In this document: piece after piece, positions 53,740-63,402 of the stretch
Numbering within the stretch: the stretch's first letter is position 1
Layout of the letters: each line of letters opens with the position of its first letter
Origin: Saccharospirillum impatiens DSM 12546
GTDB taxonomy: Bacteria; Pseudomonadota; Gammaproteobacteria; Pseudomonadales; Natronospirillaceae
Assembly (NCBI RefSeq): GCF_000423605.1
Contig: NZ_AUIH01000012.1
Span: forward strand, 60,844 to 124,843
Direction: 5' to 3'
Length of the DNA stretch: 64,000 nucleotides
Notes under the pieces: model-generated
Seen by the model: only the letters and a program-made list of their open reading frames with translations
What the model was told of the DNA's origin: nothing
Database searches by the model: none
Program-made: the position numbers and the translations under genes

Positions 53740-55815
53740 ATGACACAGGCTGATTTTCTGATTGAACTGGGCACCGAAGAACTGCCGCCCAAGGCACTGA
53801 AACCGCTGCAAGATGCCTTTGCCGACGGACTGACTCAACGTTTGAAAGACGCCGGCGTGAGCTTTGGCGACACCGAGCGCTTTGGCGCACCCCGCCGCCT
53901 GGCCGTGCTGATTCGCGATCTGGGACTGGCCCAGCCGGACGAAGCCTTTGAACGCCGCGGTCCGGCAGTAAAAGCGGCGTTCGACGCCGATGGCAACCCA
54001 ACCAAAGCCGCCGAGGGCTTTGCCCGTGGTAATGGCGTCAGTGTTGATGCCCTGGAGCGCATGGCCACCGACAAAGGCGAATGGCTGGTCTACCGGGGTG
54101 TTGAACCGGGTAAAGCCACGGCCGACTTGCTGCCGCAACTGGTACAGCAAACGCTCGATGCCCTGCCCATTCCCAAGCGCATGCGATGGGGCATGAGCCG
54201 CGACGAATTCGTGCGCCCGGTACAATGGCTGGTCATGTTGCTCGGCAACGAGGTGGTTCCCGCCACTATCTATGGCATTGAATCCGGTCGTTTCAGCCGC
54301 GGCCACCGCTTTCACGCGCCCGCTAATCTGGACATCCCAGCGCCCGCCGCCTATGCCGACACCTTGCGCAAACAGGGCAAGGTGCTGGCGTCTTTCAATG
54401 AGCGCCGGGACTATATTGCCACCGAGGCAAAGGCAATCGCCCGGGCCGAAGGCGTCGAGGTCGTGATTGACCCTGACCTGCTCGATGAAGTGACGGCGTT
54501 GAACGAATGGCCCGTCGCCCTGATCGGCAGCTTTGAATCCCGCTTCCTGTCAGTGCCTGCAGAAGCGCTGGTGTCCTCAATGCAGGAACACCAGAAGTAC
54601 TTCCCGACACACGACAGCAAGGGCGAACTGGCTCCCCGCTTCGTGTTCATCGCCAACCTGGAAAGCAAAGACCCGGCTCAGGTCATCGCCGGTAACGAAA
54701 AGGTGATTCGACCGCGCCTGGCCGATGCGGCCTTCTTCTGGGACACCGACCGCAAAACGCCGCTGGTCGACCGGGTCGAGAAACTCAAATCAGTGACCTT
54801 TCAGCAGCAACTGGGCTCCATGTACGACAAAGCCACCCGGTTGCGCGCCATCGCCGGTGAGATTGCCCGGCAACTGGGCGATGACATAGAGCAGGCCGAG
54901 CGCGGCGCCTGGCTGGCCAAGGCTGACCTGGTCACCGACATGGTGTTTGAATTTGACGACATGCAAGGCATCGCGGGCTACTACTATGCGTTGCATGATG
55001 GCGAACCCAAGGCTGTCGCTCAGGCGATCATCGAGCAATACCGACCAGCCGGTGCCGGTGACGAACTGCCGCTGAGCCGCGCGGGTATGGCCGTCGCCCT
55101 GGCCGACCGGCTGGACAACCTTTCCGGTCTGTTCGGCATCGGCCAGCCGCCCACCGGCACCAAAGACCCCTTTGCTCTGCGCCGCGCCGCCCTGGGCGTG
55201 TTACGCATTCTGGTTGAGCGGGATCTGGATCTGGATCTGGTCGACCTGGTGACCTTCGCTGCCGACCAGCACACCGATCTGCCGCAACGCGATACGCTGG
55301 TCAGTCAGGTAGTTGACTACGCCCTCGACCGGTTCAGCGCCTGGTACGCCGATGCCGGGTTCCGCCACGACGTGTTTCAGGCGGTTCGGGCACTGAACCC
55401 GAGCCGGCCGCTGGACATCGACCGGCGGGTCAAGGCCGTTGCCAGTTTCAGTCATCTGGTTGAAGCCGAAGCCCTGGCCAGCGCCAATAAACGGGTATCA
55501 AATCTGCTCGCAAAAGCCGAAGGCAGCGTCAGTGATCAGGTTGATACGACACTGTTTGAGAACGACGCTGAAAGCACGCTCTGGGAAGCCATTCAGGCAG
55601 CAGAGGCCGAAATCACACCCATGCTGGCCATCGTGGATTACCAGGGTGCACTGCAACACCTGGCCACCCTGCGCGACAGCGTTGACGCCTATTTTGACGG
55701 CGTCATGGTCATGGCCGACAATGCCGCGCTGCGCAGCAATCGCCTGGCGGTCTTGTCGAAGCTGCGGCAGTTGTTCCTCAAAGTAGCCGATATCTCAGTG
55801 TTGCAGAGCCAATAG
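53740..55815 (+). CDS. glyS: Glycyl-tRNA synthetase beta subunit
   Basis: 691 residues, the usual GlyS length. It begins with FLIELGTEELPPKALKPL and has HRFHAPANL and the HD-type core segment near ADLVTDMVFEFDDMQGIAG, then a C-terminal anticodon-binding domain. It starts six bases after glyQ with AAGGA as ribosome-binding site. A terminator-like hairpin follows. Confidence 0.98.
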   Translation: MTQADFLIELGTEELPPKALKPLQDAFADGLTQRLKDAGVSFGDTERFGAPRRLAVLIRDLGLAQPDEAFERRGPAVKAAFDADGNPTKAAEGFARGNGVSVDALERMATDKGEWLVYRGVEPGKATADLLPQLVQQTLDALPIPKRMRWGMSRDEFVRPVQWLVMLLGNEVVPATIYGIESGRFSRGHRFHAPANLDIPAPAAYADTLRKQGKVLASFNERRDYIATEAKAIARAEGVEVVIDPDLLDEVTALNEWPVALIGSFESRFLSVPAEALVSSMQEHQKYFPTHDSKGELAPRFVFIANLESKDPAQVIAGNEKVIRPRLADAAFFWDTDRKTPLVDRVEKLKSVTFQQQLGSMYDKATRLRAIAGEIARQLGDDIEQAERGAWLAKADLVTDMVFEFDDMQGIAGYYYALHDGEPKAVAQAIIEQYRPAGAGDELPLSRAGMAVALADRLDNLSGLFGIGQPPTGTKDPFALRRAALGVLRILVERDLDLDLVDLVTFAADQHTDLPQRDTLVSQVVDYALDRFSAWYADAGFRHDVFQAVRALNPSRPLDIDRRVKAVASFSHLVEAEALASANKRVSNLLAKAEGSVSDQVDTTLFENDAESTLWEAIQAAEAEITPMLAIVDYQGALQHLATLRDSVDAYFDGVMVMADNAALRSNRLAVLSKLRQLFLKVADISVLQSQ

Positions 55816-55825
55816 GCCGGTGTGA

Positions 55826-55849
55826 ACGCAGGCCGCTACCGGTCTGCGT
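55826..55849 (+). terminator. Terminator-like hairpin after glyS
   Basis: Nine-bp stem with one G-U pair (55826-55834 with 55841-55849), loop GCTACC, followed by a weak pyrimidine tract. Eleven bases after the glyS stop. Confidence 0.55.
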
Positions 55850-55950
55850 CTCTTCCCCGCGGGAAAGGCTAAATTCACTTAAACGACATCGTCCGGACAC
55901 CGTTTGTCGGTACACTGGGCGCCACTTTTAACCTGGCGAGAGCTGACGCT

Positions 55951-56709
55951 ATGTGGTTGGCCTACCTGCGAACCTTTGTTTTTTACGCCTGCTTCTACGG
56001 GCCCTTTACCATTCTGTGGGCAACGTTTTGCACGTTGTTTGCCTATCTGTTGCCTTACCGGATGCGCTATCACTTTGTCGTCGGTACCTGGGCCAAAGTC
56101 ACGGTATTTGCCAGCCGCTGGATACTGGGCATCAAATACCGTATCACCGGCCTTGAGAATCTCGACGGCAAGGCAGGCGTGGTGGTCTCCAATCACCAGT
56201 CAGCCTGGGAAACCTTTTTCCTGCAACGCCTGTTTCGCCCCCAAACCCAGGTTATTAAACGCAGTCTGTTGAAAATACCCTTTTTTGGCTGGGCGTTTTC
56301 CACGTTGCGCCCCATTGCGATTGACCGGACCGACCGGGTCGGGGCCATGAACCAGATTCTGGAGCAGGGTGTGCCGCGCCTGAACGACGGCATTTTCGTG
56401 CTCATCTTCCCGGAAGGGACCCGAGCGGAACCTCACAAGGTTCGAAACTTTCAGCAAGGGGGCGCACGACTGGCCAAAGAAGCGGGGGTGCCGCTTATTC
56501 CGGTGACCCACAACTCCGGTGACTTCTGGCTCAACAAACGCTTTGTCAAACTGCCCGGCACCATCGATGTGATCATCCACCCGCCCATTGATCTGACCAG
56601 CCTGAAAGCAAGCGAAGGGTCCAAACTGGCCCACACCGTCATCAGTGACGGGTTAACACGTATTCAGGCACAGAACGAGCGGGTATCGCGCAAGCGCGAA
56701 TCGACGTAA
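55951..56709 (+). CDS. plsC: 1-acyl-sn-glycerol-3-phosphate acyltransferase
   Basis: 252 residues. An N-terminal membrane segment (about 8-36) is followed by the acyltransferase motifs: I as NHQSAWE (His-x4-Glu in place of the usual His-x4-Asp), III with FPEGTR, and a P-x-x-x-V-T-type motif. It makes phosphatidic acid from lysophosphatidic acid and acyl-CoA or acyl-ACP at the inner membrane. In Pseudomonas the equivalent gene lies upstream of glyS with gmhB between; gmhB is absent here. The Glu in motif I is seen in some plsC lineages. Confidence 0.93.
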   Translation: MWLAYLRTFVFYACFYGPFTILWATFCTLFAYLLPYRMRYHFVVGTWAKVTVFASRWILGIKYRITGLENLDGKAGVVVSNHQSAWETFFLQRLFRPQTQVIKRSLLKIPFFGWAFSTLRPIAIDRTDRVGAMNQILEQGVPRLNDGIFVLIFPEGTRAEPHKVRNFQQGGARLAKEAGVPLIPVTHNSGDFWLNKRFVKLPGTIDVIIHPPIDLTSLKASEGSKLAHTVISDGLTRIQAQNERVSRKREST

Positions 56710-56767
56710 TGCAGACTGGTGGGCGGCGATCGTAGGGATAGGATTGACGCAGAGCGTTGCTGACAAA

Positions 56768-56800
56768 GCGCGGATGAGGTGTAAAACAACTCATCCGCGC
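56768..56800. terminator. Bidirectional terminator hairpin
   Basis: A perfect 11-bp stem (56768-56778 with 56790-56800) with an 11-base loop lies between convergent plsC and the DsbA-like gene. T-runs are short on both sides. Confidence 0.6.
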
Positions 56801-56822
56801 ACAATCAATGCCCCGGCCGGTT

Positions 56823-57575
56823 TTATGGTAGGTTGGCGTCTATAGCGGCTTGAATGTCAGCTTGCGGATAGGCACCACGCAGGATGTCGGTACCTATGAC
56901 AAACGTCGGTGTACCGGTGATGTTCAACTGTTGTGCCAGCGCCTGGTTGCTTGCCAGCGTCTGTTGCACCCAGTCGGCCTTGGTTTCTTCTTCTAACTCT
57001 GCCCGGTCGAGCCCCAGTGAGTCGATCACCTGCCAGATTTCGCTATCCTGACCCAGACTGCCGGGGCGTGCCAGCAGGGCATCGTGGTACGCCTGATATT
57101 GATCCGGATGAAGTTCATTAATCGCCAGGCCAAACCGTGCTGCTGTGACGGATGTTTCCGAGAGAATGGGCCATTCTTTATACACGATCCGCAAATTCGG
57201 GTTGGCCTCGGTCAGCGCTTTAACCGTATCCGAAGCGCGTTTGCAATAACCGCAATTGTAGTCGAAGAATTCAACCAGGGTCACGGTACCGTCCGGGTTG
57301 CCACCGACCGGATCGTTAGCCCCATTCGTTAACTGGGTGCCAACTGATGCCAGCAATTCATTCTGACTGGCGACCTGTGCGGCCTGCTCCCGCTCCTGCA
57401 AAATCCCGATGGCCTCCATGACAATCTCCGGGTTTTCCAGAATGTAATCACGCACCATCTGGTTAACGTCGTCTTCTGTCAGATTCTCCGCCTGGGCAAC
57501 CACCGCCGTGAAGGCCAACAAGGGCATCAACAGCAATAAACGAAGCCGTGCGAACAGGGTTTTGGGGTTAAACAT
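56823..57575 (-). CDS. DsbA-family periplasmic thiol oxidoreductase
   Basis: 250 residues with a signal peptide (hydrophobic core about 10-26, cleavage after AQA). An N-terminal helical region (about 30-85) precedes a thioredoxin fold with active-site CGYC in FFDYNCGYCKRA and the cis-Pro loop ITGTPTFVIG. This layout fits the Com1/ScsC-like subgroup rather than classical DsbA with CPHC. It likely works in disulfide formation or isomerisation in the periplasm. GGAG lies six bases before ATG 57575. Confidence 0.9.
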   Translation of the reverse strand: MFNPKTLFARLRLLLLMPLLAFTAVVAQAENLTEDDVNQMVRDYILENPEIVMEAIGILQEREQAAQVASQNELLASVGTQLTNGANDPVGGNPDGTVTLVEFFDYNCGYCKRASDTVKALTEANPNLRIVYKEWPILSETSVTAARFGLAINELHPDQYQAYHDALLARPGSLGQDSEIWQVIDSLGLDRAELEEETKADWVQQTLASNQALAQQLNITGTPTFVIGTDILRGAYPQADIQAAIDANLP

Positions 57576-57631
57576 GGTATCTCCAACAGCTGAATGGTTT
57601 TGGGCATTAATTATAGCCCAACATTGATCGT

Positions 57632-58225
57632 TTATTGCCCGAAACGAGCGCCGTCCCGGGTTAAATAGTCTTGCTCGGCCGGGGTTGATGACCGATTCAA
57701 AACAGCATTACGGTGTGGGTAGCGACCGAACTGTTCGATGATCACGCGATGCTGGCTGGCAGAATTGTGAAAACCCGACAAGGCGTCGCGCGCGCTCGGG
57801 TAGTCGCTAAGCAGTTGGTCGATTTGTTGCGCCAGCGCCTGATGGCAATCCAGCGATTCAGCGTGCATCAGCGGCATCAGGCAGAACATCCGGCCGCTCA
57901 TGCCGAGCAGGCTTAAATGGCCATTGTCGATCGCCTGCTGACTCCACTGTAAGGCAAGCGGATCCCAGGCAAAGGCCTCGGCTTGGCCGCGGTAGAGGTT
58001 TCGACTGAACTGATCAACCATAATGATCAGCGCCAAACGACCTTGCGGGTGTTCGAGCCAGGCTGTCAGTTCACCGTCGACGGCGCGTTGGTGATCCGTG
58101 GCGAAACGATCAGCAATGTGCCGGTCGGTTTCCTTGCCACCACTGAACCAGCGCTTTTGGTAGTGCGGCTCGGGGGGCTCCTGATCGCCAAACCAGAAAT
58201 CGAGCACGGATTGCCAGGGTTTCAT
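57632..58225 (-). CDS. DUF924-family protein
   Basis: 197 residues. Family markers are VLDFWFGD at the start, WF-x-GGKETD, LALIIMVDQFSRNLYRG in the middle, and FGRYPHRNAVLNR near the end. DUF924 proteins are soluble, helical (TPR-like) and of unknown function. The start ATG at 58225 has a weak ribosome-binding site. It follows the GTPase set on the same strand with nine bases after the preceding stop, so it may be the last gene of that operon. Confidence 0.9.
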   Translation of the reverse strand: MKPWQSVLDFWFGDQEPPEPHYQKRWFSGGKETDRHIADRFATDHQRAVDGELTAWLEHPQGRLALIIMVDQFSRNLYRGQAEAFAWDPLALQWSQQAIDNGHLSLLGMSGRMFCLMPLMHAESLDCHQALAQQIDQLLSDYPSARDALSGFHNSASQHRVIIEQFGRYPHRNAVLNRSSTPAEQDYLTRDGARFGQ

Positions 58226-58234
58226 CTGCGTACT

Positions 58235-60097
58235 TCAGGCCGCAGCCTGCTCAGTCTCTGTTTCAGCACCAGAGTTTAGCAGACTGCCTGCCACCATCGT
58301 CCAGTAGATTTGCAGAGTATTGACCCAGCGATCAGTCCCGGGGCGCAACGCGGATTCCCATTGCTCAGGCAGCACCAGTTGCTGTGACAGGCTTTGCCGC
58401 CCAGTTACAGCGCCGACTGGCAACGCTGGCAACTTACGCATGGCCTGGTGCCAGTTCAGGTACAGCCTGGCTAACTGGCGATCGCGCAGCGATTTTGCCT
58501 CGTCACTGCCCGGCTCAAAACCCGCCCAAAGGTGCAATTGCTGCGCTGACTGCAATGCCGAGAACAGGGCCCGGCCCAACGCGAGGTTGGGGTGTGACAG
58601 GGCGGCTTTGGGCCACAGGCCCTGGGCACTGCTGCGCCAGCGCTGGGTGAGCGACGCAAGGTCCTGCTTGGGTGGGTTCTTTTGCAGGCCCAGGGCATGT
58701 GCCATGGCAGCCTTTTGGGTAGAGCGGGTGGCATTGTAATGACGCATCACCAGAATCGGCCGAACCGTTTTACCACTGAACGCGCCGGCCGGTGGTACCA
58801 GGGCATCCACCGCAATCCCCGTAGCGCTGACTCGCTGGCCGTGTTTCTGGTAGGTCTGGTATTGCTTCAGCAACGCGCTGGCAGGCACCCGTACGCCGGC
58901 TTCCCGGTGCAACGCCTTCTGATACCCTGCCGCATTGGACAGAACCCAGGTAGCGGGCGACGTCATGCGGAACTGACCCTGGCTGGACTCCTCATCTGCG
59001 TCTGGAACCGACTCTGCCGGACCGATCCACTCCGGCCACTGGTCGGCCGTGACGCCCAGGGTAGCGCAGAACGACTTAAAATCCGGCCAGGTCGGTGTCA
59101 GGGTGTTCAGTTTACGAGTCAGTCGCGTTACCTGCCGGGCTTCCTTGTGGCCGATCAGCGTCTGCATCATGGCTTCCTGACGCGCTTGAAGGTGTTCAAC
59201 CACAGGCGCGATTCGCAGCATCAGGGCATCCGACCAGGCAGGTTTTAGCCGCGCCAGGATGCGCTGCCACTGGTTGAACGCTCCCCAGGTCCAGTACGTA
59301 AAGGGCGGGGCCAGCGCCCCCAATTGCCGGGTCAGTTCACCCGTCAGTTGCTGCATCGTTACCGCTTGCAGATAGGGCAGCCCAATCTCGATCTCGCACC
59401 GACGCCGCAGCCACTGCACTGAACTCTGGCGCACCGTCACGAAGGGGGCATCGCTGATGCGCACGGCCGTCACCGGGGCCGAATTCAGGTAAGTGGTGAT
59501 CTCATGCGTCAGCGCAAACAACAGTAATTCGGTATCCGGGTCCAGCTCCAACCCGGCCTCTGGTTGCCTGCGCGGCCGAAATATGGCCACAGGCACCAGC
59601 AACAGACCAGCGATGACTAACTGAGACAAAGCCGCACCGGGCTGGCTGCCCCAGACCGAAACCGACAACAACGGCAAGATCAGCAACAGCGCAATCAACG
59701 GCAGCAACAGGTAGATGGCCAATGGGATGGCGGCCAGAACCAGCAGACTGAACCGGGTGTCGAGCTCTTCGTCCGGGTGTCGGTAGCGGCCGGCAAAATA
59801 GTGGCTGAGCCCGCCATCGAGCAGGTGCTGGCGAAGTTCTTCGGCCGATATTTTCTGGTTCGCCGTCGCCGTTTCTGCCTCGATGGACAGACCCGCCCGG
59901 GTCAGTTTTTTAGCCCACTGCCGGGCTTTCTCTTCCGGCAGGTTGCGAGCCAGCACCGTGCGCCGGCTGGCCATCAGGTCGGCCAGTTGCGCATCGGAGA
60001 GTTTAAGTTGCTCCTTCAGTGTCAGGCTGAGCTGTGTTTTGTTGGAGACCGAGTCCTGAAAACCCAGGCAAACCAGATGAAACCGTTGTGCAGACAT
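58235..60097 (-). CDS. Membrane protein with L7/L12-like N-terminus and degenerate M48 peptidase-like domain
   Basis: 620 residues. Residues 5-75 resemble the small L7/L12-like module seen at the N-terminus of some membrane proteins. Two hydrophobic stretches (about 116-147 and 156-174) give a membrane anchor. After it, EIGLPYLQAVTMQQLTGEL aligns by pattern with the M48 segment that precedes the HExxH zinc site, but the site reads GELTR (about 253-257), so both zinc histidines are missing. It is probably a non-catalytic relative (inference). The rest is helical and uncharacterised. It lies 135 bases downstream of the GTPase pair. Confidence 0.65.
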   Translation of the reverse strand: MSAQRFHLVCLGFQDSVSNKTQLSLTLKEQLKLSDAQLADLMASRRTVLARNLPEEKARQWAKKLTRAGLSIEAETATANQKISAEELRQHLLDGGLSHYFAGRYRHPDEELDTRFSLLVLAAIPLAIYLLLPLIALLLILPLLSVSVWGSQPGAALSQLVIAGLLLVPVAIFRPRRQPEAGLELDPDTELLLFALTHEITTYLNSAPVTAVRISDAPFVTVRQSSVQWLRRRCEIEIGLPYLQAVTMQQLTGELTRQLGALAPPFTYWTWGAFNQWQRILARLKPAWSDALMLRIAPVVEHLQARQEAMMQTLIGHKEARQVTRLTRKLNTLTPTWPDFKSFCATLGVTADQWPEWIGPAESVPDADEESSQGQFRMTSPATWVLSNAAGYQKALHREAGVRVPASALLKQYQTYQKHGQRVSATGIAVDALVPPAGAFSGKTVRPILVMRHYNATRSTQKAAMAHALGLQKNPPKQDLASLTQRWRSSAQGLWPKAALSHPNLALGRALFSALQSAQQLHLWAGFEPGSDEAKSLRDRQLARLYLNWHQAMRKLPALPVGAVTGRQSLSQQLVLPEQWESALRPGTDRWVNTLQIYWTMVAGSLLNSGAETETEQAAA

Positions 60098-60232
60098 GAG
60101 TGAACCGAGCCTTGTAAGCAGCGAAGGGGGCAGAGTGCCGCGAGAGCCCCAGAATTAGCCAGGACGCGGTTTTGCGCAAGCGGCAAAGGTTCAAACTGTG
60201 CGCTGGTTCAGATGCCTTTGCCGCATGCAGGC

Positions 60233-61768
60233 TCAGCGGTTAAGGCCCTGGCGAATCAGGCGACCGGCGCCGCGTGCCTGGCGCATAACGGCTTTCCAGT
60301 CGCGTTTGCGCGCAAGCCGGTTTAGGCGCTGGGCGCGACCGTGGCGGGCCTGCTCCAGACACTCATATACGGCGCTCCAGAGCAGGTCCAGATTGTAGCC
60401 CTGCGCGCCCTGATCGAGCCGCACCGGCACCAGATCGGTAACCGGCAGGGCGAGATCGGTCGCGATCTGCTGCAGTGCCTCCTTGATCGCCGTCGCTTTG
60501 AGAGACGCAGGCGCATCCAGATCATAGGGTGGCGACCACTCCCGGGCTGGCGACAAGCGATCGATGTGGCTGACTACGCCGAGTATTGGCGGTTGTCGGC
60601 GGCTGGGGTTATTCCGAAACCAGTCGCGAATGGCATCCAGTGATTGACGGTCCAGTGCCCGGTCGGCCCGGTGCGCAGACACCACCCATAAGATGCAATC
60701 AACCGCTTCAAGCTGAGCGCCCCACTCCTGCGCCGTCAGCTCCCGGCTGACGCCAGGGGTATCGGTCAGCATCGCCAACGGCTCGCCGGTTTCGTCGCTC
60801 AATTGATAGCGTTCGGCACGGGCGGTCATCGGCAGCACATCGACCGCGCTCTGGGTGTCGTCCAGTAAAGCATTCACCAGGCTCGACTTACCCACCTTGA
60901 GCTGACCGGCAACCAGCACCTGAACCGGCCCCGGCGGCGGGCGCATTGTTTGCTCCTGCCCGGCCAGCCTGGCCATTTGACCGGCATCGGCCTGCAATCG
61001 GCCTGAGTACAGATCAATCGCGGCCCGGCCGACTTCTTCCACCCAGATACGAGCACCCTTCTGCTGCAAATAGTCGGTGGTGCGGTCGAAGGCGACATTC
61101 AACAATCGTTCCCGAACTTCCGCCAGCACGGCCGACACCGGATTAACCACTCGCACCAGTCGATACAGGGTTTTCGCCCCTTTGTAATACGACTGACTGG
61201 CGCTGCCCAGGTGCCAGAGCCGCATAACCTGCCCAACCTGAATGTGGCTGGAACCCGGTACATGGTCACCCAGAACCAGCCTTAGCCGCAGGCTGACCCG
61301 TTCACTGAGCAACAGCACCTCGGGCAAGGTGAAATTCCAGATCGGGTCTTTGTGGTCCGGGTAGTAGTGACGGGCAACCTGTTCAATGACGACACGAGCG
61401 CGCTGCAACAGCAACGTCTGGCTGCCGAGAATGATCTTGTCGGTATCCCTTGCCAACTGCTGCACCTCAGCCCAGGCGGCCATTTCCTGCGGCGACCAGT
61501 CAGCCTCGGGCGGGGACACCGGCTCGGTGTCTTCTGTGGGCTCTTTGGTATTGCCAGCCAGGCGCCGCTGCAACAGATGCACCAGGCCGTAGCCACCACC
61601 GGTCAACAGCGCCGTGAACACCAGCCAGTAAAGCAGCCAACCCTGTTGCCACAACCAGAGACCACCCAGCGGAATCAACAGCACCAGGGGCAACAGCATC
61701 AGCAATAACACCAGGCCAATCACCAGAATAAGCGGGCCCTGCCGGCGAGGTTTAGGTTTCGCGGTCAT
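60233..61768 (-). CDS. Membrane-anchored GTPase of the Era/dynamin-like type
   Basis: 511 residues. Two membrane segments (about 11-34 and 42-66), a helical linker of over 200 residues, then a G domain: G1 GQLKVGKS (288-295), G3 DTPG (336-339) and a G4 that reads SHID (400-403) instead of NKxD. The protein is encoded right after another GTPase, whose stop it overlaps by 17 bases; GGGAG lies six bases before ATG 61768. Function unknown; heterotypic GTPase action at the inner membrane is plausible. Confidence 0.85.
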   Translation of the reverse strand: MTAKPKPRRQGPLILVIGLVLLLMLLPLVLLIPLGGLWLWQQGWLLYWLVFTALLTGGGYGLVHLLQRRLAGNTKEPTEDTEPVSPPEADWSPQEMAAWAEVQQLARDTDKIILGSQTLLLQRARVVIEQVARHYYPDHKDPIWNFTLPEVLLLSERVSLRLRLVLGDHVPGSSHIQVGQVMRLWHLGSASQSYYKGAKTLYRLVRVVNPVSAVLAEVRERLLNVAFDRTTDYLQQKGARIWVEEVGRAAIDLYSGRLQADAGQMARLAGQEQTMRPPPGPVQVLVAGQLKVGKSSLVNALLDDTQSAVDVLPMTARAERYQLSDETGEPLAMLTDTPGVSRELTAQEWGAQLEAVDCILWVVSAHRADRALDRQSLDAIRDWFRNNPSRRQPPILGVVSHIDRLSPAREWSPPYDLDAPASLKATAIKEALQQIATDLALPVTDLVPVRLDQGAQGYNLDLLWSAVYECLEQARHGRAQRLNRLARKRDWKAVMRQARGAGRLIRQGLNR

Positions 61769-62960
61769 GATGCTCCCTGCGCATTCGGTCGTGAAACAGC
61801 CGGTAAGCCTCTTGCAGCGAGCCACGATACGCATTGGCAACGCCCGTGGGGTCTGACTTGCCCATAGCCGACTGTTTCAGGTAATAACACGCAGCCCGGC
61901 CGAGGGCATAGGTGACCGCAGCACTGGCCGTTCCGGCAGCAACAGCACCAACCGATTGCCCATACACCGGGACCAGCTTACCCAACTGGCGCGCCGCAAA
62001 ACTGGCACCAATGCCAACCAGGGTGCCGGAGCCCAGCGAGGTGCCGAACTCAGCCAGACTGCGCCGGTCCCAGTCGAGCCCGTAGATACGCCCAATGGAG
62101 TGCAACATCTTGCCTTGCAGCGTCGGTACCGTCACAAAACCCGCCAGCGGGATCAAATCGGTCAGTCCCGCTGCCGTCGCGTAACCCATCAGATGCGGAT
62201 GTACCTGGCGCAGCCGGTCATCCGCGTCAGATGACTGCAGACTGCGCAGTTGCTCGCTGTGTGCCGAGTCCAGAACCTCGTCCAGCGCGCTCAGCAACGC
62301 TTCCAGACCATAATCCGGATCGGAAAAGCCATCTTCCGGGGGCGTCAGATCAACCGCGACCGCATGTACCGGGCCATCACCGGGCACGTTGTCCAGCCGG
62401 GCCGCCTGCGTCATCAGGGCACGTTGCAGATCCACCAGGTCGGTATCACGGTGCAGTTCCACGTAAGCCGGGTGGTCACGGTCATCCGGGTAGGCATCGT
62501 GGAGGCGGGTTTGCACCAGCACCAAAGGCCAGTTGGGGTGGTGCTTGCGAATCCGGGTAACCTGTTCAAACACCTCATCCTGCTGCGGGTCCATCGCCCG
62601 GGCCACCACAATCAGGGCATCGGCCTGGTGTTCCTGCGCCACCAGATCGTCTTCCGGTGAATAGCCCACCTCACCCAGGCCGCGCGTGTCGATAAAGCGC
62701 ACAAGGGGCAGCTCGGCTGGAAAATCGAAGGACTGGGCATGACGCGTACAGGGTTTAAAGCCCGCGCCGATCTCAGCTTCGGGGTGGCGGGTAATGGCAT
62801 GAACGATCGACGTTTTTCCCGACTGCACTTTACCGAGCAACCAGAGCACCGGCACCGCTGCGGGGGTCGTTGGTGCAACGCGTTCACTGACGCCGGGCTG
62901 CGGAGACAAGACGGCATTCACAATGCGTTTCCAGTTTTTCCCCCGAGGTTCCGATGCCAT
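61752..62960 (-). CDS. DUF697-type GTPase (YcjX/YcjF-like architecture)
   Basis: 402 residues. An N-terminal G domain has G1 GKVQSGKT (43-50), G3 DTRGLGE (91-97) and a G4-like QTRLHD. The C-terminal half fits DUF697: a TDLIPLAGFVTVPTLQGKML segment, and then glycine- and alanine-rich hydrophobic stretches that may insert in the membrane. First gene of the three-gene GTPase set. ATG 62960 has AAGGA about twelve bases upstream. Function unknown. Confidence 0.85.
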   Translation of the reverse strand: MASEPRGKNWKRIVNAVLSPQPGVSERVAPTTPAAVPVLWLLGKVQSGKTSIVHAITRHPEAEIGAGFKPCTRHAQSFDFPAELPLVRFIDTRGLGEVGYSPEDDLVAQEHQADALIVVARAMDPQQDEVFEQVTRIRKHHPNWPLVLVQTRLHDAYPDDRDHPAYVELHRDTDLVDLQRALMTQAARLDNVPGDGPVHAVAVDLTPPEDGFSDPDYGLEALLSALDEVLDSAHSEQLRSLQSSDADDRLRQVHPHLMGYATAAGLTDLIPLAGFVTVPTLQGKMLHSIGRIYGLDWDRRSLAEFGTSLGSGTLVGIGASFAARQLGKLVPVYGQSVGAVAAGTASAAVTYALGRAACYYLKQSAMGKSDPTGVANAYRGSLQEAYRLFHDRMRREHHDRET

Positions 62961-63138
62961 AAATAGGGTCTTCCTTTACATTGCCGCTGCTGACAGAGTC
63001 CAGTATGGCAGGTCGCTCTTCAAATGAAACCGACAGACTGGACGACAGCCCGGCCCGGGTTACACTGACCCCCAGCCCGGTACCGACTCTCCGGCGCCTT
63101 TACAGCAGAATACACCAACCAGTCATCAGGACACCGGC

Positions 63139-63378
63139 ATGAAAAAACTCAAAAATGAAAAAGAACTGGTCAAAAAAGCCATTGCCATGGGCAAGACCTA
63201 TGGCGAGTCGAGGGGCGTTGTCGAATTTGAAGCGACCGATTCTGCAGAAGAAAAAATCGAATACATCTACCGATTGCTGGTGCACGACAAGGTGATTCAG
63301 CCGCTGCCCAACGACCAGATTTCACAGCAGGCCATGCGCCACAGGCTGGCGATCTGGGCGTCCAAAACGCCCGACTAA
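63139..63378 (+). CDS. DUF5062-like small protein
   Basis: 79 residues, soluble and charged. The start MKKLKNEKELVKKA and the middle KIEYIYRLLVHDKVIQPLP, then AMRHRLAIW, fit my memory of DUF5062, known mainly from marine gammaproteobacteria. Function unknown. AGGA lies seven bases before ATG 63139. It stands alone between the divergent GTPase set and the convergent VTT gene. Confidence 0.65.
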   Translation: MKKLKNEKELVKKAIAMGKTYGESRGVVEFEATDSAEEKIEYIYRLLVHDKVIQPLPNDQISQQAMRHRLAIWASKTPD

Positions 63379-63402
63379 AACTGTCCGACTTAACGTGATC
63401 GA

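Noticed and set aside
52975..54315. 446-residue open frame antisense to glyQ and glyS
   Set aside because: Both sense genes are unmistakable; the antisense frame has no recognisable domain and no start signal.
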